Positions 18,015-25,881 of a stretch of DNA of 39,164 bases are shown here, piece after piece. Made by a program: the position numbers and the translations under genes. This stretch comes from Phormidesmis priestleyi Ana (GTDB lineage Bacteria; Cyanobacteriota; Cyanobacteriia; Phormidesmidales; Phormidesmidaceae). Every line of letters starts with the position of its first letter. The stretch's first letter is position 1. The notes below the pieces were generated by a model. That model saw nothing but the letters and a program-made list of their open reading frames with translations. It ran no database searches and had not been told where the DNA came from. The stretch is taken from the NCBI GenBank assembly GCA_001314865.1, contig LJZR01000036.1, positions 1 to 39,164 on the forward strand, in the 5' to 3' direction.

Positions 18015-18701
18015 TTAAGGCGTGTCTTGGCGATCGCGCAAAAGCCAGTGCCAACCCGATCCCGGACGAACGATCCAAGGGATATTTCCCTCGGTTATTT
18101 GGTTCTCATACCAGTCCTGGTATTGCTCTAGGTGTTGATCCAGATATTGATCGGGGTATTGGTCGGGGTATTGATCGGTATTAGATGGTTGACTTGAATG
18201 CGGATAGGGCAGCGGCAACGGCGGGTGCGAAAGACTTGAAGGTGGCTCGACCTGTAGCCGAATATCATTGCACTGTCCTTGGATTTCAATAATGAGCGAG
18301 CGGCTGCCAGTGCGATCGCGCAAAATTTCACGAATGCTAGAACGGCTCTGGGCTGAATGCTGCTGCTGGTGTTCCCAGCGCCTGCTTTGCCCATCGGCGT
18401 TTTCAAAAAAGTCTTCAGATTCATAGCGATTTTCATGTTCATACCGGGTCAGATGATCGCAGCGAACAATAATTCTCGGCGAGGAAAAACTACGAGATGA
18501 TGATATATCAGGCGCAGTGAATTGCGTTCCATTCAACAATAGTAATTCACGGACAATCTCGGCGTTTTCATGCTGTGTTTTAGATAGGGTTTCTCTCGCT
18601 TGAGCCTGAAAAGAGAATAGAGGCCACAGTATCAGTGCTGTACCGCAGGCAAAAAATAGTCTGACATTTACCAGTTTGACATTCATCAGTTTGACATCCA
18701 T
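18015..18701 (-). CDS. Exported protein of unknown function with a Tyr/Gln-rich repeat tail
   Basis: A 228-residue protein, not recognised. A hydrophobic stretch (LFFACGTALILWPLFSF) ending QAQARE is a signal peptide. The mature part is polar and contains two cysteines (IIVRCDHL and IQGQCNDIRL) that could form a disulfide. A tail holds repeats of DQYP type (about 18121-18180, 12-bp period) and a final WIVRPGSGWHWLLRD. The extreme N-terminus is itself a 15-bp repeat: two copies of atggatgtcaaactg-like sequence and a third lacking the ATG, so the true start could be the ATG at 18701 or the one at 18686. It follows the gene at 18795-19460 after 93 bp that hold a strong hairpin, so the two may share a transcript. 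Confidence 0.6.
   Translation of the reverse strand: MDVKLMNVKLVNVRLFFACGTALILWPLFSFQAQARETLSKTQHENAEIVRELLLLNGTQFTAPDISSSRSFSSPRIIVRCDHLTRYEHENRYESEDFFENADGQSRRWEHQQQHSAQSRSSIREILRDRTGSRSLIIEIQGQCNDIRLQVEPPSSLSHPPLPLPYPHSSQPSNTDQYPDQYPDQYLDQHLEQYQDWYENQITEGNIPWIVRPGSGWHWLLRDRQDTP
18657..18701 (-). repeat. 15-bp x 3 repeat spanning the start codon of the gene at 18015-18701
   Basis: On the minus strand the units read ATGGATGTCAAACTG, ATGAATGTCAAACTG and GTAAATGTCAGACTA. The first two each supply an in-frame ATG. The repeat lengthens the signal peptide n-region without shifting the frame. Confidence 0.9.
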
Positions 18702-18726
18702 GACAAGAAATTCCGCAATAGGAGAG

Positions 18727-18760
18727 ACAGCTGCTGGTGACGAATCGCACCAACAGCTGT
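18727..18760 (-). other. Intercistronic hairpin
   Basis: ACAGCTGCTGGTG (18727-18739) pairs with CACCAACAGCTGT (18748-18760) over an 8-base loop. As minus-strand RNA all 13 pairs form, one of them a G-U pair. It lies between the genes at 18795-19460 and 18015-18701, with no U-tract after it. It may act as an mRNA-processing or stability element, or as a weak attenuator, rather than a standard terminator. Confidence 0.6.
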
Positions 18761-18794
18761 AAGCAGATGTTAAGCAATCGGTTGAACACCCGCC

Positions 18795-19460
18795 TTAGCG
18801 CTCTAGGAGACTGTCAACCTGTTCGCCACGACGGCCAGAGCGAATGCGGTAGCGCTCAGTTAGGTTGTCTTCATAGTTCATGTCTCGGGCAGCCGCAGCT
18901 TCTACGAAGGCGTCGCAGTTTTGACCCACTTCTACCGTAGAGGACTCAAATGTGTTGGCTGTAGACTCGCGGTTGTTATGGTTTTGAGAATTGCTATTAC
19001 TGCTGCGATCGCTTCTTTGCCCACTGCCGCTAACGCCAATCCCAAGGATGCTGACACCACCGCCGCCGCCGCCGCTAGATGCACTGGAAGAAGTATTGCG
19101 AGAGCTAGATGAGCTGCTATTACTGGATTGCAAGCTACTAGCAACTGTGTTGTTTCCTAATCCCACATCACTACAGAGGGCTCGCGGGTCTTCTACGAGG
19201 AGGTCTTGGCTTACCCAAGAGTCATGGTCGCCCAATCCTTGTACCTCGCTGTTGCCGACATTTTCAGATTGGTTAGCCTCAGGAGTCGTTTCAGCCGTAC
19301 CCACTGTACCGGCCCCCACTGTACCAGGCGTAATCAAGGTGCCAGGAGTAGCAAAAATGCCAGGGGAAACAGTATCAAAGGGACCAGCAAATGCAGGTAA
19401 TGACGTGAAAAGAAGACCTGTCGTTGCCAAGAGAGAGCTAGAGAGTTTGATGACGTTCAT
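18795..19460 (-). CDS. Exported Ser/Gly-rich protein of unknown function
   Basis: A 221-residue protein with a signal peptide (SSSLLATTGLLFTSLPAFA, cut before GPFD). A region rich in Gly, Thr and Pro (TPGTLITPGTVGAGTVGT) is followed by a segment with DPRALCSDVGLGNN, a Ser/Gly run of about 40 residues and a Asn/Ser/Arg stretch. The C-terminal part, VGQNCDAFVEAAAARDMNYE then ERYRIRSGRRGEQVDSLLER, looks folded. Two cysteines could pair. No sorting signal or membrane anchor is seen. The ATG at 19460 has AGGAAAG eight bases upstream, and the shared upstream element lies 49 bp before it. It is the first gene of a probable pair with 18015-18701. Function unknown. Confidence 0.65.
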   Translation of the reverse strand: MNVIKLSSSLLATTGLLFTSLPAFAGPFDTVSPGIFATPGTLITPGTVGAGTVGTAETTPEANQSENVGNSEVQGLGDHDSWVSQDLLVEDPRALCSDVGLGNNTVASSLQSSNSSSSSSRNTSSSASSGGGGGGVSILGIGVSGSGQRSDRSSNSNSQNHNNRESTANTFESSTVEVGQNCDAFVEAAAARDMNYEDNLTERYRIRSGRRGEQVDSLLER

Positions 19461-19783
19461 GAGTTGACTTTCCTAATCTTTACAAGGTTGTGTGTTTCAA
19501 AGAGGTTATCCCCTCCACTCTTTACTTAGGACGACTTGGAACAGGTATGCAGGTTGAGCACATTTTTTTGAAATCCGAAAAATTTTCATGCTCGACAGCA
19601 TAGACACTTCCCATTCGTAAGAATTAAGACGGATAGAGGTGTTCCTCTGCTACATCGCTTGAGATAGGATAAAGTTCTGAAGGATATGGCGTGGTTCCCA
19701 CGTATTCAAGGAAAAAGGCAAGCCTACGCCAATCAAAATCGTGAGTCACTTTTTCCCGTTACCACAATTGATGAAAATGCCCT
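19461..19783. other. Divergent intergenic region (323 bp)
   Basis: This lies between the minus-strand exported-protein gene and the plus-strand P450. It holds the 42-bp shared element (19510-19551) on the minus side. On the P450 side, GCATAGACACTTC (19598-19610) recalls the start of the CHAT element but lacks its later boxes. No RNA gene or further ORF is supported. Confidence 0.5.
19510..19551 (-). promoter_or_regulatory. Shared upstream element, copy in front of the exported-protein gene at 18795-19460
   Basis: On the minus strand: TGCATA, nine bases, AGTC, GT, CCTAAGTA, seven bases, GAGGGG. At 42 bp it has the same length as the CHAT copy. The GAGGGG end lies inside a short inverted repeat (AAAGAG ... 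CTCTTT). Confidence 0.55.
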
Positions 19784-21280
19784 ATGACAGCCCCCATTCC
19801 CCGCCCCCTAGCCTATGACATCCCCGGCCCAAAGCCCCTGCCCCTAATTGGTAGAACGCTGAACACCTTACAGTTTGTTAAAGACTCTGTCGGCTATACA
19901 CGACAGCTGTTCAACGAATATGGCAACCTGGTTTCCCTCGTAGAAGGCGGCGGTACTCGGCTCTATTCATCTCGGTCAGCCTGCCCAGGGACTGTTTTCG
20001 CCTGTGGACCTGAACTCACCCGTCAGGTCACCACTCAGCAAGATGTATACCATAAAGGCCCTCTAACCGGCCCGCTATACCGCCTACGCAACCATTCAGA
20101 ACGCACAAAGCCGCTCAGACATTTCCTGGTAGGTATTTTCGCCGACAACGACGACCGGCATCTCCAACAGCGAAAGCTGATGATGCCAGCCTTTCATCGT
20201 CAGCGTTTACAAAGCTACGCTCAAGATATGGTAACCATTACCGAAGATGAATTGAATCAGCTGGCCGTCGATCCAGATCCAGATCAAATAAAAGATATCT
20301 CTGCCTTCATGCGGCAGGTCACCCTGCGCATTGCAACAAAATCCCTCTTTGGAGAAGATGTTGGGAGCAAAGGCGGCAAAACAGGAAGCATTATTCAAGA
20401 AGCGTTCATGTTGCAGGTGAGCCCATCAATAAAACTACTGCGATTGGATCTGCCAGGTTTAGCGTGGCATCGCTATTTGAGTTTGGCTGCACAATACGAG
20501 AGCGTAGTACGAGGGCTAATAGCAACCAAAAAACAACGTGGCAGCGACGAACCCGACGTACTCTCTATGTTGATGCAGGCCCAAGATGAGGAAACAAAAA
20601 CAGGGCTCACCGAAGAAGAGCTACTCGGCCATGTAGGCGTAATATTCGTCGCCGGGCATGAAACCAGTGCCAACGCCCTCACCTGGACTCTATTTTTGTT
20701 ATCACAGCATCCACAGATAATGGCCGATGTTGTTGATGAGCTAGCAGCGGTGCTTCAAGGAGAAGCCCCCAGCCTAGAGAAGCTACAACAATTACCACTA
20801 TTAGACAGAGTAGTTAAAGAGAGCATGCGTGTGCTGGCTCCCGTACCCTGGAATGGACGCGTCACCGCAAAGCCCACAGAACTCGGTGGTTACAGCCTAC
20901 CAGAAGGAACAGAAGTATTGGTCAGCATCAGCCAAACGCATCATATGAGTGAGCTTTACCCTAATCCAGAATCGTTTGATCCTAGCCGCTGGGAGACGAT
21001 TGCACCGACCGCCTATGAATACAATCCGTTTAGTGCTGGGCCTCGCATTTGCATTGGTGCTGGCTTTGCAATGATGGAGATCAAAATTGTTTTGGCGATG
21101 CTGCTACAGCGATATCGCCTACAGTTTGTACCCAAAAATCCGATTGATCGCGCTGGAATCATTGTGATGACTCCGAAACACGGCATGTTAATGAAGATTC
21201 ATAGGCAAGACCGTCAGTTCAACGAGGGCGTGGGTGGAGTAAAAGGCAATATCCGTGATATGGTTCAGTTGCCACAATAG
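19784..21280 (+). CDS. Cytochrome P450
   Basis: A 498-residue soluble P450 mono-oxygenase. The diagnostic motifs are in order: the proline-rich start DIPGPKPLPLIGR, the I-helix oxygen-activation motif AGHETS (290-295), the K-helix ExxR (Glu346-x-x-Arg349, ESMR), and the heme loop FSAGPRICIGAG with Cys423 as the iron ligand. There is no N-terminal membrane anchor. It would need a separate ferredoxin and reductase, neither encoded nearby. The substrate cannot be inferred, and I do not assign a CYP family. The gene stands alone: divergent from the exported-protein genes and convergent with the polysaccharide operon, 158 bp away. The ATG at 19784 fits the family start; no strong ribosome site precedes it. 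Confidence 0.93.
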   Translation: MTAPIPRPLAYDIPGPKPLPLIGRTLNTLQFVKDSVGYTRQLFNEYGNLVSLVEGGGTRLYSSRSACPGTVFACGPELTRQVTTQQDVYHKGPLTGPLYRLRNHSERTKPLRHFLVGIFADNDDRHLQQRKLMMPAFHRQRLQSYAQDMVTITEDELNQLAVDPDPDQIKDISAFMRQVTLRIATKSLFGEDVGSKGGKTGSIIQEAFMLQVSPSIKLLRLDLPGLAWHRYLSLAAQYESVVRGLIATKKQRGSDEPDVLSMLMQAQDEETKTGLTEEELLGHVGVIFVAGHETSANALTWTLFLLSQHPQIMADVVDELAAVLQGEAPSLEKLQQLPLLDRVVKESMRVLAPVPWNGRVTAKPTELGGYSLPEGTEVLVSISQTHHMSELYPNPESFDPSRWETIAPTAYEYNPFSAGPRICIGAGFAMMEIKIVLAMLLQRYRLQFVPKNPIDRAGIIVMTPKHGMLMKIHRQDRQFNEGVGGVKGNIRDMVQLPQ

Positions 21281-21438
21281 CTCAGTAACCGTGGATGTCG
21301 AGCTATCGGCGCCAGAACACAGTCCGGTGTCCCGGCGTAAGAAGCAATCTTGAAAGAACTTATCCCCAGCTTTGGCTGTTGCTTACAACTCTAACTAACA
21401 TAGCTCTAAGCCAAATTTTAAGGCACTCCTGCCAGACT

Positions 21439-22662
21439 TTAATTTTGCGATATCGTGTGATTCAATGCTGATAAGAGGGTAGGTATCTGAGTTTCGTAAC
21501 AAAATACTTCCTGCCCTGCTCTGTAGGCACTTTGTCTCACTTTCTGAAGTTTACTGCGATGATGACCGTATTGATTAATTGCAGCAGCTAATTCAGAAGG
21601 ACTATTGCATGCAATTAGTGTACCTACATCCGGCATTTGGTTCATAATTTCTCGCTGTCCGGCGGTATCAGATGCAATTACGGCAAGGCCTGCTTGCATG
21701 TACTGAAACAGTTTATTGGTGGCGGTGTAATATCGGCTTTCGCACTCAGACATTTCCAGTGCTAATCCAATGTCATATTCGGCAATTCGTAAAGGCAACT
21801 CGGCATTGCTCACTGCATCGTGAATATTCACACGAGATCGCCATTCCGTTGGAATCATAGGCTCCATCCACGCTTGGCTGCTGGGTGGATAATTCCCTCT
21901 AAGATGAATCTCAACTGAATCTTTGAGGTAGGGGAGAGCCGCAAAGAGCGTTTCTAGCCCTCGGCCCGGCCCAATTGTTTGAGAATACCAATGCAACTTA
22001 AGCGGCTGTGACAGTTCTAATAATTTTGGTGCTACCCCGTCAGCGCGAGGAAATACATTGTAAATAACTTGGGGAGAGTTGGCTTCATAAGTCTTTGCCA
22101 GGGCATTAGCCATCACTTGCGATGTCGTCAGCTTAAACGTGCAACGCTGCATTAGATATTTCTCTAACTGCTGGATTTTATCTATAGGACGGGTTTTAAT
22201 AGCACTAGGCAACAAATCTCTAGAGAACCAATCCTCGAAGTCAACCCCAACAGCATAGCCTTTTTGAATCAGTTGTTTCCCAACCCACAACCCCGCTTCT
22301 GAATGCACAATAGTCAGATCCGCGCGGATGTGTTGGGCTTTGCGTAGTAAGGCTTTAGCGCCATATCCCAATAAAGCAGGTGAAAAAATGCCGCAGTGCT
22401 GAAACCCTTCCTTTGCTAAGCGGTGCTGCAAACGTACCGACAAACGGGTTAAACTAGGCTGACTAGGTCGAAAATCTAGCGCAATGTCGAACGAATAGGA
22501 TTGTTGCCCAGACAGTTTGCGATCGCGCATGGCCAAGGCATCATCAAACCAGACTCCACAGACTGTTACATCATGGCCCGCCGAGGCAAATGCGGCAGCC
22601 TCTTTTTGAGGTCGAGGGGCTGTACAAAGATGCCCCCCAATTAAGATCAAAATCTTTGCCAT
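21439..22662 (-). CDS. Glycosyltransferase, family 4-like (GT-B)
   Basis: A 407-residue glycosyltransferase of the GT-B fold. It starts MAKILILIGGHLCTAPRPQK followed by a Rossmann-like donor of DVTVCGVWFDD type. The C-terminal nucleotide-sugar half contains KLHWYSQTIGPGRGLETLFAAL, IHLRGNYPPSS and the terminal YYTATNKLFQYMQAGLAVIASD, where the acidic E-x7-E pattern of GT4 is partly replaced. Donor and acceptor are unknown. It is the last gene of the minus-strand polysaccharide set, 79 bp after the family 2 enzyme. Role: addition of a sugar to the repeat unit in the cytoplasm. Confidence 0.8.
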   Translation of the reverse strand: MAKILILIGGHLCTAPRPQKEAAAFASAGHDVTVCGVWFDDALAMRDRKLSGQQSYSFDIALDFRPSQPSLTRLSVRLQHRLAKEGFQHCGIFSPALLGYGAKALLRKAQHIRADLTIVHSEAGLWVGKQLIQKGYAVGVDFEDWFSRDLLPSAIKTRPIDKIQQLEKYLMQRCTFKLTTSQVMANALAKTYEANSPQVIYNVFPRADGVAPKLLELSQPLKLHWYSQTIGPGRGLETLFAALPYLKDSVEIHLRGNYPPSSQAWMEPMIPTEWRSRVNIHDAVSNAELPLRIAEYDIGLALEMSECESRYYTATNKLFQYMQAGLAVIASDTAGQREIMNQMPDVGTLIACNSPSELAAAINQYGHHRSKLQKVRQSAYRAGQEVFCYETQIPTLLSALNHTISQN

Positions 22663-22741
22663 AATAGTTCTGTCGTAAAACCTGATTAAATAGGTTTCTA
22701 GCTTAAAATATTCAGGTTTGGGTTATTCAGGATTTAGCTAT

Positions 22742-23725
22742 TTAACTTCTGGCTATTCGGGTCTGAGACAATAAGTGCTGTTGATTCCGAAAGTAATTGC
22801 GCAGGCGGCTAGCCTGTTTCCAACCCAAAACCTGAGATACTTTGTTGTACCAAGGGCTTCCTTTCGGTTGAAGGGTCGCACCACCAAACTGTTCTACTTT
22901 TAACACAGCCTGCGCTTGCAGATCGGGCACGGCCGGGTAAGCCTCATAGATAAACCGCTGAAAGACATTGGCACAAACTTGTTTTACCCGATGGCTATCT
23001 TCCGCAGCAAGCAAATGACTGGTTCCTTTGCTCAATGACAAAAAGGCTGATTTCCACGCAGTAGGGTTTTTTTGGCCGCTTAAGCTACTATCTAACCCCG
23101 ACCGATAGTAAGTGCGTGCCGCCTTGCAAAAGACAATCCCTTGGCTCGCCAAAATCACCCGTGAGAAGTAATCGAAATCATTGATCAGCGATAGGCGAGT
23201 ATCCCACGGCCCGGCTTTCTCAACAATATCCCGAGGTAGTAACCAAGCAGCCCCATGCATCATCAAATGATTTTCCCAAGCGCAAAGCAGCCAGTCTACA
23301 GGTGAAAAATCAGCCCATAGCGCTTGTTCTTTAAAGGTTGCCTCTTCAGGTGAGCGATAAAACCTTGCCCATGAAGCACTTGTTATATAGCCAGCAGGCT
23401 GACGTTTCAAGAGATTCAACTGATGCTCAATCTTATCTGGAGCTAGCAAATCATCAGCATCTAGGTATTGAATAAAATCACCCTGTGCCACTTTCAAACA
23501 ATGATTCGAAGCAGCACATTGCCCCTGATTTTTCTGATGGATCACAATGACTTGAGGTGACTCGTATTGCTTGGCAACGGCTAAGGTTTCATCTTGTGAG
23601 CCGTCATCTACAACGATAATCTCAATATTTTTCCAAGTTTGGGCCAAAACGGAATCGAGAGTTTCAGCCAACCAAGGTTCTGCATTAAAGGCAGCAACGA
23701 CAACAGATACAAGAGGTTTTTTCAT
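22742..23725 (-). CDS. Glycosyltransferase family 2
   Basis: A 327-residue GT-A enzyme. The N-terminal motif VSVVVAAFNAEPWLAETLDS leads to IIVVDDGSQDET (nucleotide binding) and FIQYLDADDLLAPDKIE, whose DAD triad would bind the metal and UDP or dTDP sugar. The middle carries YRSGLDSSLSGQK-type acceptor-loop sequence. There is no membrane segment, so it should act at the cytoplasmic face of the membrane. The start is the ATG at 23725; an in-frame TTG nine bases further upstream adds only three residues and has no ribosome site. It is part of the minus-strand polysaccharide set. Confidence 0.9.
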   Translation of the reverse strand: MKKPLVSVVVAAFNAEPWLAETLDSVLAQTWKNIEIIVVDDGSQDETLAVAKQYESPQVIVIHQKNQGQCAASNHCLKVAQGDFIQYLDADDLLAPDKIEHQLNLLKRQPAGYITSASWARFYRSPEEATFKEQALWADFSPVDWLLCAWENHLMMHGAAWLLPRDIVEKAGPWDTRLSLINDFDYFSRVILASQGIVFCKAARTYYRSGLDSSLSGQKNPTAWKSAFLSLSKGTSHLLAAEDSHRVKQVCANVFQRFIYEAYPAVPDLQAQAVLKVEQFGGATLQPKGSPWYNKVSQVLGWKQASRLRNYFRNQQHLLSQTRIARS

Positions 23726-23861
23726 GACAACCAATAGAGTCTAATAGAATGAAGCTGACCTAACCATAAAATGAATGCCAACACACCACAAACAAATTTT
23801 CCCCACAAAAAGTTTCCTGTACTGCAAAGTCCTTTACGAGAAAACTTGAGTTCAATAAAAA

Positions 23862-24797
23862 TTATTCGTCAAATAAGTCATGCCAAGGTGTGTTTGAAAA
23901 ATTTTGTTTTAACTGATCATAGTTAGTAATAACCTCTGACAAAGGCCATTTAGATTGTTTTTGAGTTTTAGCTTTAAGCGAATGTTGATCCACACTCAGA
24001 AAATTTTGAACTTTTTGACTCGTAGCATATAAATCACCTACGAGTTCTTCGTAAGTGAGATCAAGCTTGCGATGATGTGTAAAAAATTCGTCTGCTTCAG
24101 TCTCCATACGGCGATGCGCTTCAAAGTCACTCAAACATTCCTTAAAGTCAAGATTTACCTGAATTTTGGAAGCCATGGTGCCGATGCCTCCGGTAGCTCC
24201 TACCCCCCACTTACCAGAGGTCTGAGCAATCAAGCCTGATAGCTTACTACGCAATAAGTTTTTGCGTTTAAGATGAATAATGGCAATATCTGTATTCTCT
24301 TGTAAGTATTTCCAAAGGTCAGATTTGGCACTAGCCCAGCTAGGCTCACGCCCTACCCGTTCCCACCATCGATCAAACTCAGGCTCGTTCCACCAAGGAT
24401 TATCCTGACGACACTGCGGATAGAGCAATTTGAACCCTACAGCCCTCATCTTCTGTTGCTGAGGCTTGTAAATCTCTGTTTTTAAAAACTGAACCGGATC
24501 GGCATTTCTCATATTAACAATGTCCTGCCGATTTCCCTTTGCCTGATACCCTGGGACAGAAAAAGGAATAGACTCTAAATGACGATGAAATAATTCAAAA
24601 AAACAAACCACCTGTGGATGGCTCGATAGCAAAGAACTAAGCAAAGTCGAACCTGTTCTAATATTGCAAACTATCACAAACTTTTGATAGTCGCTTTGGC
24701 TCTTTAAAACTTGGCGATCAACTAACCAATTCTCAGTTCGACATTGGTATTCTTCTACTTTTGTCAGCAGCTTTGCTGACGATCGAGACATTAGCAT
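23862..24797 (-). CDS. Sulfotransferase family protein
   Basis: A 311-residue PAPS-dependent sulfotransferase. The 5'-phosphosulfate loop is FVIVCNIRTGSTLLSSLLSS (about 40-60), followed by HPQVVCFFELFHRH. Later, DIAIIHLKRKNLLRSKLSGL provides the Arg/Ser residues that normally bind the 3'-phosphate. The C-terminal LDLTYEELVGD is usual for the family. It would transfer sulfate to a hydroxyl of a glycan. The start ATG at 24797 follows a possible -10 (TATTAT on the minus strand, 24819-24824) and a weak terminator, so it may begin a new transcript within the locus. MSRS two codons further in is an alternative start. Confidence 0.82.
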   Translation of the reverse strand: MLMSRSSAKLLTKVEEYQCRTENWLVDRQVLKSQSDYQKFVIVCNIRTGSTLLSSLLSSHPQVVCFFELFHRHLESIPFSVPGYQAKGNRQDIVNMRNADPVQFLKTEIYKPQQQKMRAVGFKLLYPQCRQDNPWWNEPEFDRWWERVGREPSWASAKSDLWKYLQENTDIAIIHLKRKNLLRSKLSGLIAQTSGKWGVGATGGIGTMASKIQVNLDFKECLSDFEAHRRMETEADEFFTHHRKLDLTYEELVGDLYATSQKVQNFLSVDQHSLKAKTQKQSKWPLSEVITNYDQLKQNFSNTPWHDLFDE

Positions 24798-24860
24798 ACG
24801 GCTACCAACAGACTTCCTATAATATAAACGTATTGTCTTAATTTCTTACTCATCAAGGCC

Positions 24861-24883
24861 AAAAAGCGTCATTCTTTAACGCT
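24861..24883 (-). terminator. Weak intrinsic terminator after the gene at 24894-25877
   Basis: Minus-strand RNA forms AGCGT, a nine-base loop, then ACGCT, followed at once by five U residues. The stem is only five pairs, so termination would be partial. It separates the two genes on either side. Confidence 0.4.
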
Positions 24884-24893
24884 AGGGCAAGTT

Positions 24894-25877
24894 CTATGTA
24901 TCAGAGGCTAAAACCTGCTGCCATCCATGTCTGAAATACCACGGTTTAGAATCGGCAACATAGTGATGCATCTTTGCCGTCGGGGCGGACACCTCTTGTT
25001 CTTTTGGCATCACAATATACTCTTCTGCCGACATCACACTGCATGAGTGGCGAGCCATGAGCATCGCAATCATGGCTTGCTCTTGAAAATAATGAGTGCC
25101 TTCGGTCTCAATCATTTGTTTACACCAGTCTTCTAACTCATCCCAGTTCAGCATGTCACTCTTGAGGCCACAGATACCTACATTTATTTGTTCTGGAATC
25201 TCTAGGCCCGCTAGGGTCGTCATCAGAGAATTAGAATAACCATAGGCTGTTTCAGTATCTATCATGTGGCAAGGCTCACTGGGCGATTCAATCCAACTCA
25301 AGAGTTCTATAGGAGAATGGAAAAACAGCATGTCTGAATCTAAAACCAATTTCCAACCGCTAGCGCCTACATGAATATCTGTTAGCTTGCGAAGGTTTGG
25401 ATACTCTAAACGACGCGATCGCAGATAAGGAAATTTTTCGGCCGGTAGATGCTTGTCTAATCTCTCCTGGATTTCTTGGGCTGTGACGATACTTGCTGTT
25501 GGAAAGGTTTTTATAATCTTTTCTATATACGTCTGCGATAGCGTACCATCGTCATAGACAACTAGCTTCAAATTCAGGTTTGTTTGTTGTAATAAGGAGT
25601 AAAAGCAAAAACTTGTTTGATACCAAAAACGTTCACCACTGAGGAAATGCACTTCATAAACGGGGCCGGAGCGACAGGTTTGTGAGGGTACTAAGCGAAG
25701 TGCAGCCATTTCCATCTGATGCTTTTGCCATCTGTCTATAAGAAAGGGAATCATCCCCCGCTGCGACCATTTCTTAAGAAAACCAAGCGGTGCGAAAAAT
25801 AGGCGATAGGCCAATACGCCTAACCCTAAATGTTGACTAAAACGACGACAGGAGATATTTAAACTCATAGGGAGCAT
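24894..25877 (-). CDS. Putative glycosyltransferase (GT-A, GT8-like)
   Basis: A 327-residue protein with features of a GT-A glycosyltransferase. VYEVHFLSGERFWYQTSFCF and LNLKLVVYDDGTLSQTYIEK give the nucleotide-binding half, and GWKLVLDSDMLFFHSPIELL carries a DxD metal site (Asp180-Ser-Asp182). This pattern resembles GT8/GT27-type enzymes, but I cannot place it in a CAZy family. The N-terminus has a moderately hydrophobic segment (LGVLAYRLFFAPLGFL) that may attach it to the membrane. It starts four bases after the stop of the upstream family 2 gene, which argues for translational coupling. The ATG at 25877 is used; the ATG at 25868 is an alternative. Confidence 0.7.
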   Translation of the reverse strand: MLPMSLNISCRRFSQHLGLGVLAYRLFFAPLGFLKKWSQRGMIPFLIDRWQKHQMEMAALRLVPSQTCRSGPVYEVHFLSGERFWYQTSFCFYSLLQQTNLNLKLVVYDDGTLSQTYIEKIIKTFPTASIVTAQEIQERLDKHLPAEKFPYLRSRRLEYPNLRKLTDIHVGASGWKLVLDSDMLFFHSPIELLSWIESPSEPCHMIDTETAYGYSNSLMTTLAGLEIPEQINVGICGLKSDMLNWDELEDWCKQMIETEGTHYFQEQAMIAMLMARHSCSVMSAEEYIVMPKEQEVSAPTAKMHHYVADSKPWYFRHGWQQVLASDT

Positions 25878-25881
25878 ATGC

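Noticed and set aside
19598-19610. GCATAGACACTTC upstream of the P450 as a fourth copy of the shared element
   Set aside because: Only the first part resembles the CHAT copy. The AGTC, CCTAAGTA and GGGG boxes are not present at the right spacing.
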